Below, in pieces: positions 51,407 to 60,220 of a stretch of DNA of 64,000 bases (its first letter is position 1; the number at the start of each line of letters is the position of its first letter). Both the position numbers and the translations under genes were made by a program. Below the pieces are notes generated by a model that saw only the letters and a program-made list of their open reading frames with translations, did no database searches and was not told where the DNA came from. Where the stretch lies: NCBI RefSeq assembly GCF_000423045.1, contig NZ_KE383972.1:81670-145669 (forward strand), read 5' to 3'. This stretch comes from Christiangramia portivictoriae DSM 23547 (lineage in GTDB: Bacteria > Bacteroidota > Bacteroidia > Flavobacteriales > Flavobacteriaceae).

Positions 51407-52714
51407 ATGATAATTCCAAAGTCTGATTTACCTAGAGTTGTAGTAGTTGGCGGAGGATTTGCCGGGCTGGCACTGGCGAGGAATCTGTTAAAGCAGGATG
51501 TACAAATGGTTCTGCTGGATCGCCATAATTACCACACCTTTCAGCCATTGCTTTACCAGGTTTCCACCTCGGGACTGGAACCAGATTCGATCGCTTATCC
51601 CTTAAGAAAAATTACACGTTCGAGCGATCGCTGTTTTTTCAGACTGACCGAAGTGAAATCAATTTCTGCGGAAAAAAATACCGTTCATACCAGTATTGGT
51701 GATATTATCTACGATTACCTGGTTATCGCAACCGGTTCAAAAACAAATTTCTTCGGAAACGATAGCATCGAAGAGCATGGAATGTGGATGAAAACCGTTC
51801 CACAGGCTCTGAACATTCGTAGTCTGATCCTGGAAAACCTGGAACAGGCTACCATCACAGATGATCCTGAAAAACGGAAGGCACTACTAAATTTTGTGTT
51901 AGCGGGTGCAGGACCCACTGGAGTGGAGCTTAGCGGGGCAATCGCTGAACTAAGAAATCATATAGTTCCCAAGGATTACCCAGATCTGGATCCAAACGAA
52001 ATGAACATTCATCTTCTGGAAGGGATGGACAGGGTGTTACCTCCCATGAGTGAACATGCTTCCAAAAAAGCACAGGAAATGCTGGAAGACCTGGGAGTGA
52101 AAGTACACCTTAATACGATGGTGGAGAATTATGATGGCCACCTGGTCACCACCAATACAGAACTTGCTCTTAAAACAGAAACTTTTATCTGGTCTGCCGG
52201 GGTGACCGGTGCACCTGTAGAAGGTTTGAACGCTTCGGCGATGGTAGAGAAAGCGAACCGCTACGAGGTCAATGCTTTTAACCAGGTGAATGGTTATGAA
52301 AATATCTTTGCGATAGGAGATATCGCCCTAATGGCCACAGAAGACTTCCCCAAAGGTCATCCAATGGTAGCGCAGCCTGCTATACAGCAAGGGAAACATC
52401 TAGCCAAGAATATTAAGAGATTAATTAAGGGAGAGCCATTGGAAGCATTTGATTATTTTGATAAGGGAACCATGGCGACCGTAGGTAGAAACAGGGCAGT
52501 GGTAGACCTTCATAAATGGAAGTTTTCAGGTTTCTTTGCCTGGTTTGTATGGATGTTCGTACATCTCTGGTTTCTGGTAGGCTTCCGTAACCGAGCAGTT
52601 ACATTTTTTAACTGGCTGTATAACTATGTGAATTTTGATAAGGCTGCGAGGTTGATCATTAGACCTTTCAAAGGTCATGAAGAACGCATGTCTATGGATA
52701 AGGACAAAGCATGA
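51407..52714 (+). CDS. Type II NADH dehydrogenase-like FAD oxidoreductase
   Basis: A 435-residue flavoprotein of the NDH-2 family that passes electrons from NADH to quinone without pumping protons. VVVGGGFAGLALARNLLKQ binds FAD, NFVLAGAGPTGVELSGAIAE binds NADH, and IFAIGDIALM lies near the C-terminus, followed by an amphipathic or membrane-binding tail (FFAWFVWMFVHLWFLVGF). It stands alone and ends in a terminator. Confidence 0.94.
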   Translation: MIIPKSDLPRVVVVGGGFAGLALARNLLKQDVQMVLLDRHNYHTFQPLLYQVSTSGLEPDSIAYPLRKITRSSDRCFFRLTEVKSISAEKNTVHTSIGDIIYDYLVIATGSKTNFFGNDSIEEHGMWMKTVPQALNIRSLILENLEQATITDDPEKRKALLNFVLAGAGPTGVELSGAIAELRNHIVPKDYPDLDPNEMNIHLLEGMDRVLPPMSEHASKKAQEMLEDLGVKVHLNTMVENYDGHLVTTNTELALKTETFIWSAGVTGAPVEGLNASAMVEKANRYEVNAFNQVNGYENIFAIGDIALMATEDFPKGHPMVAQPAIQQGKHLAKNIKRLIKGEPLEAFDYFDKGTMATVGRNRAVVDLHKWKFSGFFAWFVWMFVHLWFLVGFRNRAVTFFNWLYNYVNFDKAARLIIRPFKGHEERMSMDKDKA

Positions 52715-52715
52715 T

Positions 52716-52745
52716 AAAAGCCCGTTTTAAGACGGGCCTTTTTTA
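52716..52745 (+). terminator. Terminator of the NDH-2 gene
   Basis: GCCCGT (52720-52725) and ACGGGC (52732-52737) form a stem followed by CTTTTTTATA. Confidence 0.88.
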
Positions 52746-53310
52746 TATACTTTTTCAGATAATTATGATAATTCGAAGCTTAAAGGGTTTTTTAGATTCG
52801 TTAGCAAACTTCTTTTGAAATCATAAGGCCACCAGCTATTCGATGTTAGATTGAAAAATTTGCAGTTATTAAATTTCAGGTCCCAGGCACTTGAAGGCCT
52901 TCCTTTAAGGTTATATCACTTTTTCTTTTCAGTTAAATGATAATAATGTCGGCACTTAGAGATTATATTCTCTTTTTGTCTATCCCATTTCCATCAGTAG
53001 ACTGTAATGGTGTAGGATATTCAAATTTTTAGCTGAAGTATTTGAATTTTTTATTTTTCTGTTTTTTCTTCGATTTGCAGCTATTTTAATCACTTTGCCT
53101 AATTTCCTGATTTATCCATTTCAGCCAAATGATTACTCAGGCGCTTTCCAGGATTTGTCCTCTACAAGTCCGATTTATGTTAAAGATTTTTTAATTTCCC
53201 ATACAGTATTTGTTTTGATCCATACAGTTCAGCCATTCAAAGTAACAGTTCGGTAATAAAACTTTTAGTATTAGCATTTAAGCATACATCTTTGACATAG
53301 AATTTTAGCA
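52746..53310. other. Long intergenic region without a recognised gene
   Basis: About 565 bases, AT-rich. The longest start-to-stop frame noticed is only 17 codons (52765-52818). No repeat, tRNA or strong hairpin was seen. CATCTTTG (53287-53294), close to the TAnnTTTG -10 element, lies 16 bases before the histidine kinase start and is a likely promoter; its -33 position reads TTA. The remaining stretch is unexplained and could hold a long leader or a small RNA. Confidence 0.5.
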
Positions 53311-54636
53311 ATGAAGAACCTTTTAAAAATAGTAAAGATTAGTGTCATCGTAAGTTTCGTGATCGCGTTACTGGATGCCACTTTTAATGGATTTAGTTTT
53401 AAGGCACTTGCCGATTGGGAGAACCTGGCCATGTATTTTTTCTATTCTTTCGTACTCACAACCATCAATGTACTTTACTTCCATTATTTCAATAAGAAGG
53501 TAGGTTGGAAAAATGCCGGACTCAAAAGGGCCTTTATCGCTTCCTCTGGTTCTATCATTTTAACCTTACTGGGATATTTTTTATGCAGGCTCGTGGACAG
53601 ATCGGTTTTTGCAGAACAGCCTGTTGCTGAATTTCTGGCGAATGAACGTCTGAGCTTTTATTTTTTTCCGCTTCTGTTTACCACGATCGTAACCCTGATC
53701 TTTCATCTTATCTACTTTTATAAAGCTCTTCAGGAGAAAAAAGTCAAGGAGCAAAAGATCATTGCAGGAACGGCCTCCGCCAAATTCGACGCGTTAAAGA
53801 ATCAGTTAGATCCTCACTTTTTATTTAACAGTCTAAATGTTCTCGCGTCATTAATTGACGAAGATCCTTACCAGGCACAACGTTTTACGACCTCACTTTC
53901 TAAAGTTTATCGCTATGTACTGGAACAGAAAGATAAAGATCTCGTACCACTTTCAGAAGAGCTGAAATTTGCGAAAACGTATATGAAGTTACTCGAAATG
54001 CGATTTGAAGACAGTATATTTTTCGAGCTACCAGAACAATTATCTTCAGAAGAAGCAAAAGTGGTACCGCTGTCTTTACAATTACTTCTCGAAAATACAA
54101 TCAAACACAATGTGGTGAGTGAAAGCAGACCATTGCATATTAAAATTATTGAGGAAAACGGCTATCTCGTGGTTGAAAACAATTTTCAGAAAAAGGAAGT
54201 TCTTGGGAATCGCAAGGGTGTGGGGCTTCAGAATATTGTAAACCGTTACGATGTGGTAACTGAGCGTAAAGTTTTAATCGAACAAAATGAAGATCACTTT
54301 AGAGTGAAACTTCCAATACTAACTAAACAAATATCAATTATGGAGACAACGATCATCAACGAAGAGAATGCTTATTTTAAGGCGAAACAAAGGGTAAAGG
54401 AAATCAAGGAATTTTACGGCAACTTAATATCATATTGTGTAGTTATCCCATTCCTTATTTTTATAAATTACTTCACTTTCTGGGGATTTCAATGGTTCTG
54501 GTTTCCTTTATTTGGTTGGGGTATTGGTGTGGTTATTCACGGTTTCTCGGTATTTGGATATGGATCTGAATGGGAAGAACGTAAGATCAAAGAGCTTATG
54601 GAAAAGGATCAACAACAAAACAAAAGCTGGAACTAA
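53311..54636 (+). CDS. LytS-type sensor histidine kinase fused to a 2TM domain
   Basis: A 441-residue protein. Four N-terminal membrane helices (about 8-25, 40-60, 75-95 and 117-138) lead to a LytS-type His kinase domain with phospho-His H169 in NQLDPHFLFNSLN. An ATPase domain follows (LLLENTIKHNVV, KGVGLQNIVNRYDVV), then an extra C-terminal 2TM domain (AYFKAKQRVKEIKEFYGN, two helices, ending EWEERKIKELMEKDQ). The next gene encodes a free 2TM domain of the same type. With the LytTR regulator two genes on, it forms a two-component system. Confidence 0.93.
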   Translation: MKNLLKIVKISVIVSFVIALLDATFNGFSFKALADWENLAMYFFYSFVLTTINVLYFHYFNKKVGWKNAGLKRAFIASSGSIILTLLGYFLCRLVDRSVFAEQPVAEFLANERLSFYFFPLLFTTIVTLIFHLIYFYKALQEKKVKEQKIIAGTASAKFDALKNQLDPHFLFNSLNVLASLIDEDPYQAQRFTTSLSKVYRYVLEQKDKDLVPLSEELKFAKTYMKLLEMRFEDSIFFELPEQLSSEEAKVVPLSLQLLLENTIKHNVVSESRPLHIKIIEENGYLVVENNFQKKEVLGNRKGVGLQNIVNRYDVVTERKVLIEQNEDHFRVKLPILTKQISIMETTIINEENAYFKAKQRVKEIKEFYGNLISYCVVIPFLIFINYFTFWGFQWFWFPLFGWGIGVVIHGFSVFGYGSEWEERKIKELMEKDQQQNKSWN

Positions 54637-54950
54637 TGGAAATCGATTATAAAAAAGATATGCGCTACAGGCAGGCGCAAAAAAGAATCAAGGATATCAA
54701 AGGTTTTTATGTACACCTTATGATCTACCTTTTCGTTAACATCGCCATCTATGTGGTAAGTACCCGGCAAACAGGATTTATGGAAGGCCTGGGCATGTGG
54801 CAGAACTATTCCACGCTATTTTTCTGGGGTATAGGTTTGTTCGCTCACTGGGCAAGCGTTTTTGGACCCAATTTTATCTTTGGGAAATCCTGGGAAGAGC
54901 GTAAGATCAAGGAGATCATGGATAAGGACAAGAAGCAACTCTGGAAATAA
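54636..54950 (+). CDS. 2TM-domain protein
   Basis: A 104-residue protein with one 2TM domain: YRQAQKRIKDIKGFYVHLMI, a first helix (IYLFVNIAIYVVS), a second helix near 70-90 and the C-terminal motif SWEERKIKEIMDKDKKQLWK. It closely resembles the C-terminal domain of the preceding kinase, pointing to duplication. Its start overlaps the kinase stop by one base. Confidence 0.93.
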   Translation: MEIDYKKDMRYRQAQKRIKDIKGFYVHLMIYLFVNIAIYVVSTRQTGFMEGLGMWQNYSTLFFWGIGLFAHWASVFGPNFIFGKSWEERKIKEIMDKDKKQLWK

Positions 54951-54959
54951 ATCTGTACT

Positions 54960-55715
54960 GTGACGAAAGTAGTAATTATTGAAGACGAAAAACCTGCAGC
55001 AAGACGTTTGCAGCGCATGCTCACTCAGCTGGGAATAACTACAGAAGTGATGCTGCATTCGGTAAGTGACGCGGTTGAATGGTTCAGGAATAACCCAGAT
55101 CCTGAACTTATTTTTTTAGATATTCAATTGAGCGACGGACTCTCTTTTGAAATTTTTGAGCAGGTCTCTCCGAAAAGTGCCATCATCTTTACCACTGCTT
55201 ATGACGAATACGCTTTAAAGGCGTTTAAATTAAATAGTATCGACTATCTCCTGAAGCCAATTGATGATGAAGAACTCGAAGCAGCCATCACCAAATTTGA
55301 TCAAAACAGGAAGGCAGAAGGCTTGGACCTCCACGAAATCAAGACTATGTTAGCGGGTCAATCATCACTCAAAACCTATAAAACCAGATTTACAGCGCAG
55401 GTAGGACAGCATCTAAAACTGGTTGAAGCCAGCGATATAGCCTGCTTTTATTCAGAAAATAAATCGACGTATATGCATTGCTTTAATGGTAGAAATTATC
55501 CCATTGATATTCCCCTGGAGCAGTTACAGGATGAGTTAGATCCAGAAAAATTTTATCGCGTCAATCGAAAGTGCATCATTAATATCAAAGCGATTGAAGA
55601 TATACTAACCTATTCCAATTCAAGACTCGAAGTAAAGGTGCAGAACTTTGCTGATTTTCAAATCATTGTAAGCCGAGAACGGGTTAAAGACTTTAAGGCC
55701 TGGCTAAACAATTGA
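54960..55715 (+). CDS. LytTR-family response regulator
   Basis: A 251-residue response regulator. The receiver has D54 in LIFLDIQLSDG and Lys in YLLKPIDD, all intact. The LytTR domain occupies about 140-251 (FYRVNRKCIINIKAIEDI). Probably phosphorylated by the LytS-type kinase two genes upstream. The start is GTG at 54960; no nearby ATG gives the receiver start. Confidence 0.95.
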   Translation: MTKVVIIEDEKPAARRLQRMLTQLGITTEVMLHSVSDAVEWFRNNPDPELIFLDIQLSDGLSFEIFEQVSPKSAIIFTTAYDEYALKAFKLNSIDYLLKPIDDEELEAAITKFDQNRKAEGLDLHEIKTMLAGQSSLKTYKTRFTAQVGQHLKLVEASDIACFYSENKSTYMHCFNGRNYPIDIPLEQLQDELDPEKFYRVNRKCIINIKAIEDILTYSNSRLEVKVQNFADFQIIVSRERVKDFKAWLNN

Positions 55716-56031
55716 TATTGAAATGTTAAAGTTGGTTATTTAAAAACCGTAAGGAAAAAGCTTCCGTATATCTTGATATATAAACTCGGTTTGTTTGAAT
55801 AATTTTTGGTCGAATTATGTCGATTTGAGTTTTTGATTTTTTTGGTTGGTTAGATGTTAGGAGTGAGGACCCTCGGTAATCCTTCTAACGTTTGCAAAGT
55901 AAGCCCCGTGCACTCGTACGGGGCTTATTCGTGTTTATAATTCCTGGCTAGGGTAGTGTCATCGCAAAAACAAAAAATCCTGCATTTAGAAGCAGGATTT
56001 TTAAACTGTCCTTATATACTCTTTAAATTAA
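55716..56031. other. Intergenic region with two hairpins
   Basis: About 316 bases. AAGCCCCGT (55901-55909) pairs with ACGGGGCTT (55918-55926), a strong hairpin without a T run. AAATCCTGC (55975-55983) pairs with GCAGGATTT (55992-56000), with A before and T after, a bidirectional terminator serving the anti-sigma gene on the right. Nothing else was recognised. Confidence 0.65.
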
Positions 56032-56835
56032 CTAGGGGGCAGATACCGCACCAAGTACATAAAGTTGCTCCATGGTTGGTGATTCGCTTCCACCTTCAGG
56101 TTCAAGCGTAATTCCAAAAGCTTCAGAATGGTTTGCGTTGTCCAGTTCAAATATTTTGTTGTCATCTACTGCATAAGTTTCTAAAAGGCCTATGCTTGTA
56201 GGGGTTAAAGGATCCATTTTAAGAGACCAGACCTGATATACCTTTCCTCTTGGAGGTTCTGGTAATTCCTTGGCATCAATATAAGCCTTATTCTCTTCTT
56301 TGTTCCAGTAGACAGCTGCGTAAGCATCTGGAGCTACACCCTGTCCCTGAAGATTTACTCTGGAGATGTTCTTACTTCTAAGAATGGCGAGTAAATTTTC
56401 GCTTTTTTCAGCATCTTCACGAATATCAACAATTTGCTGTTCCATTCGCGCACTACGTACTTTTTCAGAATTTAGTTGCTCCCTCAAGTCATTATTGTCT
56501 TCAAACATAAAGAACAATCCAACTAATAGGAGAATACTGGCAGCCCACCCAATATAAGAGACCCATGGGGTTCTGCTTTTAGTTTCCATGGAGACTACTT
56601 CGCGATCTCCTTTCTTTGAAAGTTTGGCTTTGATGCTGGATAGCAAGGCTTCCGGATTGTAAGGAGCGGTGGCTGCCGAAAGTTTAAGCAGCGCAGCTTC
56701 AATTTCTTCGACCTCCTTTTCGACTTCAGGATGACTTTTCAATATGGCAGAAACTTCTCTACTTTCAGTTTCAGTTAAAGCCCCGTAAACATAAAGCTCT
56801 AATATTCCAGATTCTATGTATTCTTTGATATCCAT
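56032..56835 (-). CDS. Membrane anti-sigma factor (RskA-like)
   Basis: A 267-residue protein: a cytoplasmic N-terminal region (EYIESGILELYVYGALTETE, with the ZAS-like EVSAILKSHPEV), one membrane helix (TPWVSYIGWAASILLLVGLF), a coiled coil (about 115-150) and a periplasmic C-terminal domain (VYQVWSLKMDPLTPTSIGLL). It matches the RskA/DUF461-like anti-sigma layout. It lies 2 bases after the ECF sigma-factor gene and most likely restrains it. Confidence 0.9.
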   Translation of the reverse strand: MDIKEYIESGILELYVYGALTETESREVSAILKSHPEVEKEVEEIEAALLKLSAATAPYNPEALLSSIKAKLSKKGDREVVSMETKSRTPWVSYIGWAASILLLVGLFFMFEDNNDLREQLNSEKVRSARMEQQIVDIREDAEKSENLLAILRSKNISRVNLQGQGVAPDAYAAVYWNKEENKAYIDAKELPEPPRGKVYQVWSLKMDPLTPTSIGLLETYAVDDNKIFELDNANHSEAFGITLEPEGGSESPTMEQLYVLGAVSAP

Positions 56836-56837
56836 AC

Positions 56838-57368
56838 TTATTCAGCTAAAATTTTCCGAAGGGAATTAATACACGCTCTGTTTCGGGTTTTTACCGTGCC
56901 CAGGGGCATGTCCAGCTCTTCAGCCGTTTCCTTCTGTGTAAATCCTTTAAAGAAAAGCAGGTCTATCAATTTCTTGCAAACAGGTTTCAGGACATCGATG
57001 TATTTCTGGATCCCAATGGCATCTGCCTGTACAGAAAAGTTGGACTTGCTTTCCAGAATATCTACGAAATTATCTGCCGCCAGGTTTTTCTGACTGTTTT
57101 TGTGTCGTTTAGAGCGAAGCTGATCTATAGAGGCGTTGCGGGCGATATTTAAGATCCAGGTAAAAAACCTGCCTTTGCTTGAATTGTATGATGAAGCATT
57201 ATTCCAGATCTTTAAAAAGACATCCTGTAATATTTCCTCTGCAATATCCTGATCGTTCACTATACTGAATATAATACCGTAAACACTTTCAGAATATAGC
57301 TCGTAGATCCTTTCGAAAGCTCTTTGGTTACCATTCTGAAGTTCAAGGATTAAACCGTCCTGTTGCAT
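56838..57368 (-). CDS. ECF-type RNA polymerase sigma factor
   Basis: A 176-residue sigma-70 family factor with region 2 (RAFERIYELYSESVYGIIFS, EEILQDVFLKIWNNA, then FFTWILNIARNASIDQLRSK) and region 4 (PVCKKLIDLLFFKGFTQKET with PLGTVKTRNRACINSLRKIL). Length is slightly above the small ECF norm. It is encoded with the anti-sigma factor downstream. Confidence 0.95.
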   Translation of the reverse strand: MQQDGLILELQNGNQRAFERIYELYSESVYGIIFSIVNDQDIAEEILQDVFLKIWNNASSYNSSKGRFFTWILNIARNASIDQLRSKRHKNSQKNLAADNFVDILESKSNFSVQADAIGIQKYIDVLKPVCKKLIDLLFFKGFTQKETAEELDMPLGTVKTRNRACINSLRKILAE

Positions 57369-57411
57369 AAATAATGTTTAGAAAAAATAAATATACTTTT
57401 TAAAACGGTAT

Positions 57412-57437
57412 AAAAAAAGCGGCTAATTAGCCGCTTT
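57412..57437 (-). terminator. Terminator of the superoxide dismutase gene
   Basis: AAAGCGGCTAATTAGCCGCTTT (57416-57437 overall) is a palindromic stem; leftward it is followed by a run of T. Confidence 0.88.
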
Positions 57438-57457
57438 CAAATTATATTTTATCTTTT

Positions 57458-58051
57458 TTACATTTCAATCACACCACAACCTACTCTGGTTCCGGCAGCT
57501 CCTGAAGGCTGAGAGGTATAATCATCTACGCCATCATGAACGATCACGGCTTTTCCAGCAAGATCCTTGTTCTTGTCACCGCAATCAAGACACCATTCAT
57601 CTGTAGTTAAATTGACAGTTCCGTTTCCATTTGCATCAACTTCAAAGTTTCCTATATCTCCTTTGTGGAAACCTTCTGAATCACCCCACTTTCCATGGTC
57701 CTCTCCGGTTGGATTCCAATGTCCACCTGCAGATTTCCCATCTGCTGCAGAACAGTCTCCTTTTTCATGAATGTGAATGGCATGAGTTCCTTCAGCTAAT
57801 CCGCTAATGATAGCAGTCATGGAAACTTCACCATTTTCCTGAGTGAATACCACATTCCCGCTCAGGTTGGAATTACTAACAGACTGTAATGTAACTTTTG
57901 CTTTTTTCTTTTCTTCGTTTTTCTGGCTGTCCATTTCAGAAGACATTTCAGTCTCATTCTGGTCATCCATTTCTTTCTCTTTCTTGTCGTTCTTACATCC
58001 TGTGAAAACTAGTCCGGCACAAAGAACTAGAGATAAACTAATACGTTTCAT
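57458..58051 (-). CDS. sodC: Cu/Zn superoxide dismutase lipoprotein
   Basis: A 197-residue lipoprotein (lipobox VFTGC). The Cu/Zn ligands can be followed: HAIHIHEKGDC, GGHWNPTGEDH and AVIVHDGVDDY, with the disulfide Cys in KGDC and in the C-terminal GTRVGCGVIEM. It disproportionates superoxide in the periplasm or at the outer membrane. A variable insertion with CLDCGDKNKD replaces the usual GG loop. It stands alone with its own terminator. Confidence 0.95.
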   Translation of the reverse strand: MKRISLSLVLCAGLVFTGCKNDKKEKEMDDQNETEMSSEMDSQKNEEKKKAKVTLQSVSNSNLSGNVVFTQENGEVSMTAIISGLAEGTHAIHIHEKGDCSAADGKSAGGHWNPTGEDHGKWGDSEGFHKGDIGNFEVDANGNGTVNLTTDEWCLDCGDKNKDLAGKAVIVHDGVDDYTSQPSGAAGTRVGCGVIEM

Positions 58052-58153
58052 ACTTTATCGATTGGTTAAAATTCAGTTTACAGGTCTAAATTAGTCCTAA
58101 TGTAATGCGTTGCCAAAAGTTTAAGGAGAGCTTAACAATAGAACCATGGCACT

Positions 58154-59365
58154 TTAATCCCGCAATTTCGAATTAATCTTTCCGGTTGTGGATAAGGTTT
58201 TATGGACAGGGCATTTGTCTGCAATCTCCATGACCCGCTTAAGCTGTTTCTCATCCAGATCTCCCTTAATCGCAATTTCCCTTTCAAAAGTATCGATTTT
58301 GGTTCCTGGATCTTCGCAATTTTCGCAATCATCTGCATGTTTTTTGGAATAGCTCACATGAGTTTCAACATTTTGAATGCTCCAGTTTTTTCTGCGGGCA
58401 TACATTTGAATGGTCATGGAAGTACATGCAGCAAGTCCTGCTGAAACCAGTTCATAAGGAGTAGGGCCCAGATCTGCACCTCCAACTTTCTTCGGCTCAT
58501 CTGCTATAAAGCTATGGTTCCCGGTTCTTATCTGGGTTGTGTAACCATGTTCACCAAGGTTAGCTACTACCTCATGATCTGTGCTTAATTCTTCTTGTTC
58601 TTCGGAAGCTATATAACGTGCAGCCCAGGTGGCGATGAGATTTCCTGTATACTGGGAATCAGCTTTATCACTTAGCATATGATCTGCTCCATCTAGACTT
58701 ACAAAGCTCTTCGGATGCCATGCAGAACGATAAAGGTCTTCAGCATGATTGATCGATACGATAGTATCCTGAGGAGAATGTAATATTAGCAAGGCTTTCC
58801 TGATCTCCTGAAGCGCGGTGGCATCCTCATTATCATTTAGATCTTTTACGAATTGCTGTTTAATCCTGAAATTTCTACCGCCAATATTCACTTCAGCATA
58901 CCCCTGTTCTTCGATTTCTGCCATATTGGATTTAAAATGAGACTTGACATGGGTTAGATTTGAGGGTGCGTTTATGGTAACCATGCAACGAATGCTTTCC
59001 AGCTGTTTCGAGGCAAACAATGCGGCCGCCCCTCCTAAAGAATGACCAATCATGATGGTGGGTGCGTGGTAGTTTTCTTCCAGGTATTTCGCCGCCGAAA
59101 TCAGGTCTTCTACATTCCCTGAAAAATTTGTGTCTTCAAAATCTCCTTCACTATCTCCCAGACCAGTAAAATCAAATCTTAGGACTCCGTAGCCATGTGA
59201 GGCCAGAGTACGGCTTATATTCGTGGGGGCATGAAAATTTTTGTTACAGGTGAAGCAATGTGCAAAAATCGCGAAGTTGGTAGGGGTTTCATTTAATGGT
59301 AATTCCAGAACCCCGCTTAATTCCTTTCCATCTGTATTTTTAAATTTTATATCCTTCTTATTCAT
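58154..59365 (-). CDS. Alpha/beta hydrolase fused to an OsmC-family domain
   Basis: A 403-residue fusion. Residues 1-250 are an alpha/beta hydrolase with nucleophile S109 in IMIGHSLGGAAALF and a His toward the end of that half (DGADHMLSDK). Residues about 265-400 are an OsmC-type thiol peroxidase domain with Cys in LAACTSMTIQMYARR and Cys in DKCPVHKTLS. The pairing suggests hydrolysis plus reduction of organic peroxides or related esters. Such fusions are known in Bacteroidota and Proteobacteria. Confidence 0.93.
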   Translation of the reverse strand: MNKKDIKFKNTDGKELSGVLELPLNETPTNFAIFAHCFTCNKNFHAPTNISRTLASHGYGVLRFDFTGLGDSEGDFEDTNFSGNVEDLISAAKYLEENYHAPTIMIGHSLGGAAALFASKQLESIRCMVTINAPSNLTHVKSHFKSNMAEIEEQGYAEVNIGGRNFRIKQQFVKDLNDNEDATALQEIRKALLILHSPQDTIVSINHAEDLYRSAWHPKSFVSLDGADHMLSDKADSQYTGNLIATWAARYIASEEQEELSTDHEVVANLGEHGYTTQIRTGNHSFIADEPKKVGGADLGPTPYELVSAGLAACTSMTIQMYARRKNWSIQNVETHVSYSKKHADDCENCEDPGTKIDTFEREIAIKGDLDEKQLKRVMEIADKCPVHKTLSTTGKINSKLRD

Positions 59366-59414
59366 GTATCGATTTTTATTTTTTAAGATACTTTTTTTGA
59401 CCGAGTTTCGGGTA

Positions 59415-59440
59415 TAAAAAAAGCTGCGTCAAGCAGCTTT
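59415..59440 (-). terminator. Terminator of the DUF1080 gene
   Basis: AAAGCTGC (59420-59427) and GCAGCTTT (59433-59440) form a stem with loop GTCAA; leftward it is followed by a run of T. Confidence 0.85.
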
Positions 59441-59460
59441 AATCATAATTTAGCAGAATA

Positions 59461-60210
59461 TTATAATTCCTTGATCTTTATGTTACGGTACCAAACCTTG
59501 TCATCGTGATCCTGCAAAGCGATATGGCCGCTGCGATGAGCTCCAAAACCTTCCCAATCACTAAACTTTGAGTTTTTTACCATTTCTTCCCATTTTTCTC
59601 CATGGACAGGAAACTCAGTAACACGAGTTCCATTTAGTTCCACCCAGCCTTTATTTTCTTCGTGGTTAATGTAGATCGTTTCTTTATTCCATTCTCCGGC
59701 TGGTTTGGTTGCGTCTTCACTAGGAGGAACCATATCATATAGAGCACCTGCAGTTCGGTTTAGACCATTTTTGGCATCTGGATGCTTTTGATTGTCCAGC
59801 ACCTGGATTTCCGGCCCGGTTAAGTAAGGCTCGGCATATTTTTCATCTTCCTGTACCGCCCACATGACACCGCTATTTCCACCTTCGGAAATTTTCCATT
59901 CAAAACTCATCTCAAAGTTCTCAAATTCTTTCTCTGTAATAAGGTTTTCGGAAGACTCTCTATCTCCTGCTGAAGCAGCAAAAGCGATCGCGCCATCCTC
60001 TACCTTCCACTGGGAAGAAATGCTGTCCTTATTATAAGCTTTCCAACCCTGCAGATCTTCGCCATTGAATAATTCCTGCCACTCCTGTTCTTCCTCCTGC
60101 ATGGCCACTGTTTCCTGAGTGTCCATATTTTCAGCTTCGGTTTCTTTATTTTCATTCTTGCACGCAGTAAGCGCTAAAATCGAACAGCTTATAATTGCTA
60201 ATTTTTTCAT
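59461..60210 (-). CDS. DUF1080 (3-keto-disaccharide hydrolase-type) lipoprotein
   Basis: A 249-residue lipoprotein (lipobox ALTAC). After an acidic linker, the DUF1080 jelly-roll domain begins: WQELFNGEDLQGWKAYNKDS, WKISEGGNSGVMWAVQEDE, GPEIQVLDNQKHPDAKNGL and GFGAHRSGHIALQDHDDKVW. Members include 3-keto-glycoside hydrolases. It ends a sugar operon with two TIM-barrel isomerases, an MFS transporter and a Gfo/Idh/MocA oxidoreductase, which fits a 3-keto-sugar route. Confidence 0.92.
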   Translation of the reverse strand: MKKLAIISCSILALTACKNENKETEAENMDTQETVAMQEEEQEWQELFNGEDLQGWKAYNKDSISSQWKVEDGAIAFAASAGDRESSENLITEKEFENFEMSFEWKISEGGNSGVMWAVQEDEKYAEPYLTGPEIQVLDNQKHPDAKNGLNRTAGALYDMVPPSEDATKPAGEWNKETIYINHEENKGWVELNGTRVTEFPVHGEKWEEMVKNSKFSDWEGFGAHRSGHIALQDHDDKVWYRNIKIKEL

Positions 60211-60220
60211 TTTATAGTGT

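Noticed and set aside
52765-52818. 17-codon ORF in the long gap
   Set aside because: Too short, no conserved motif and no clear promoter or coupling to a neighbour.
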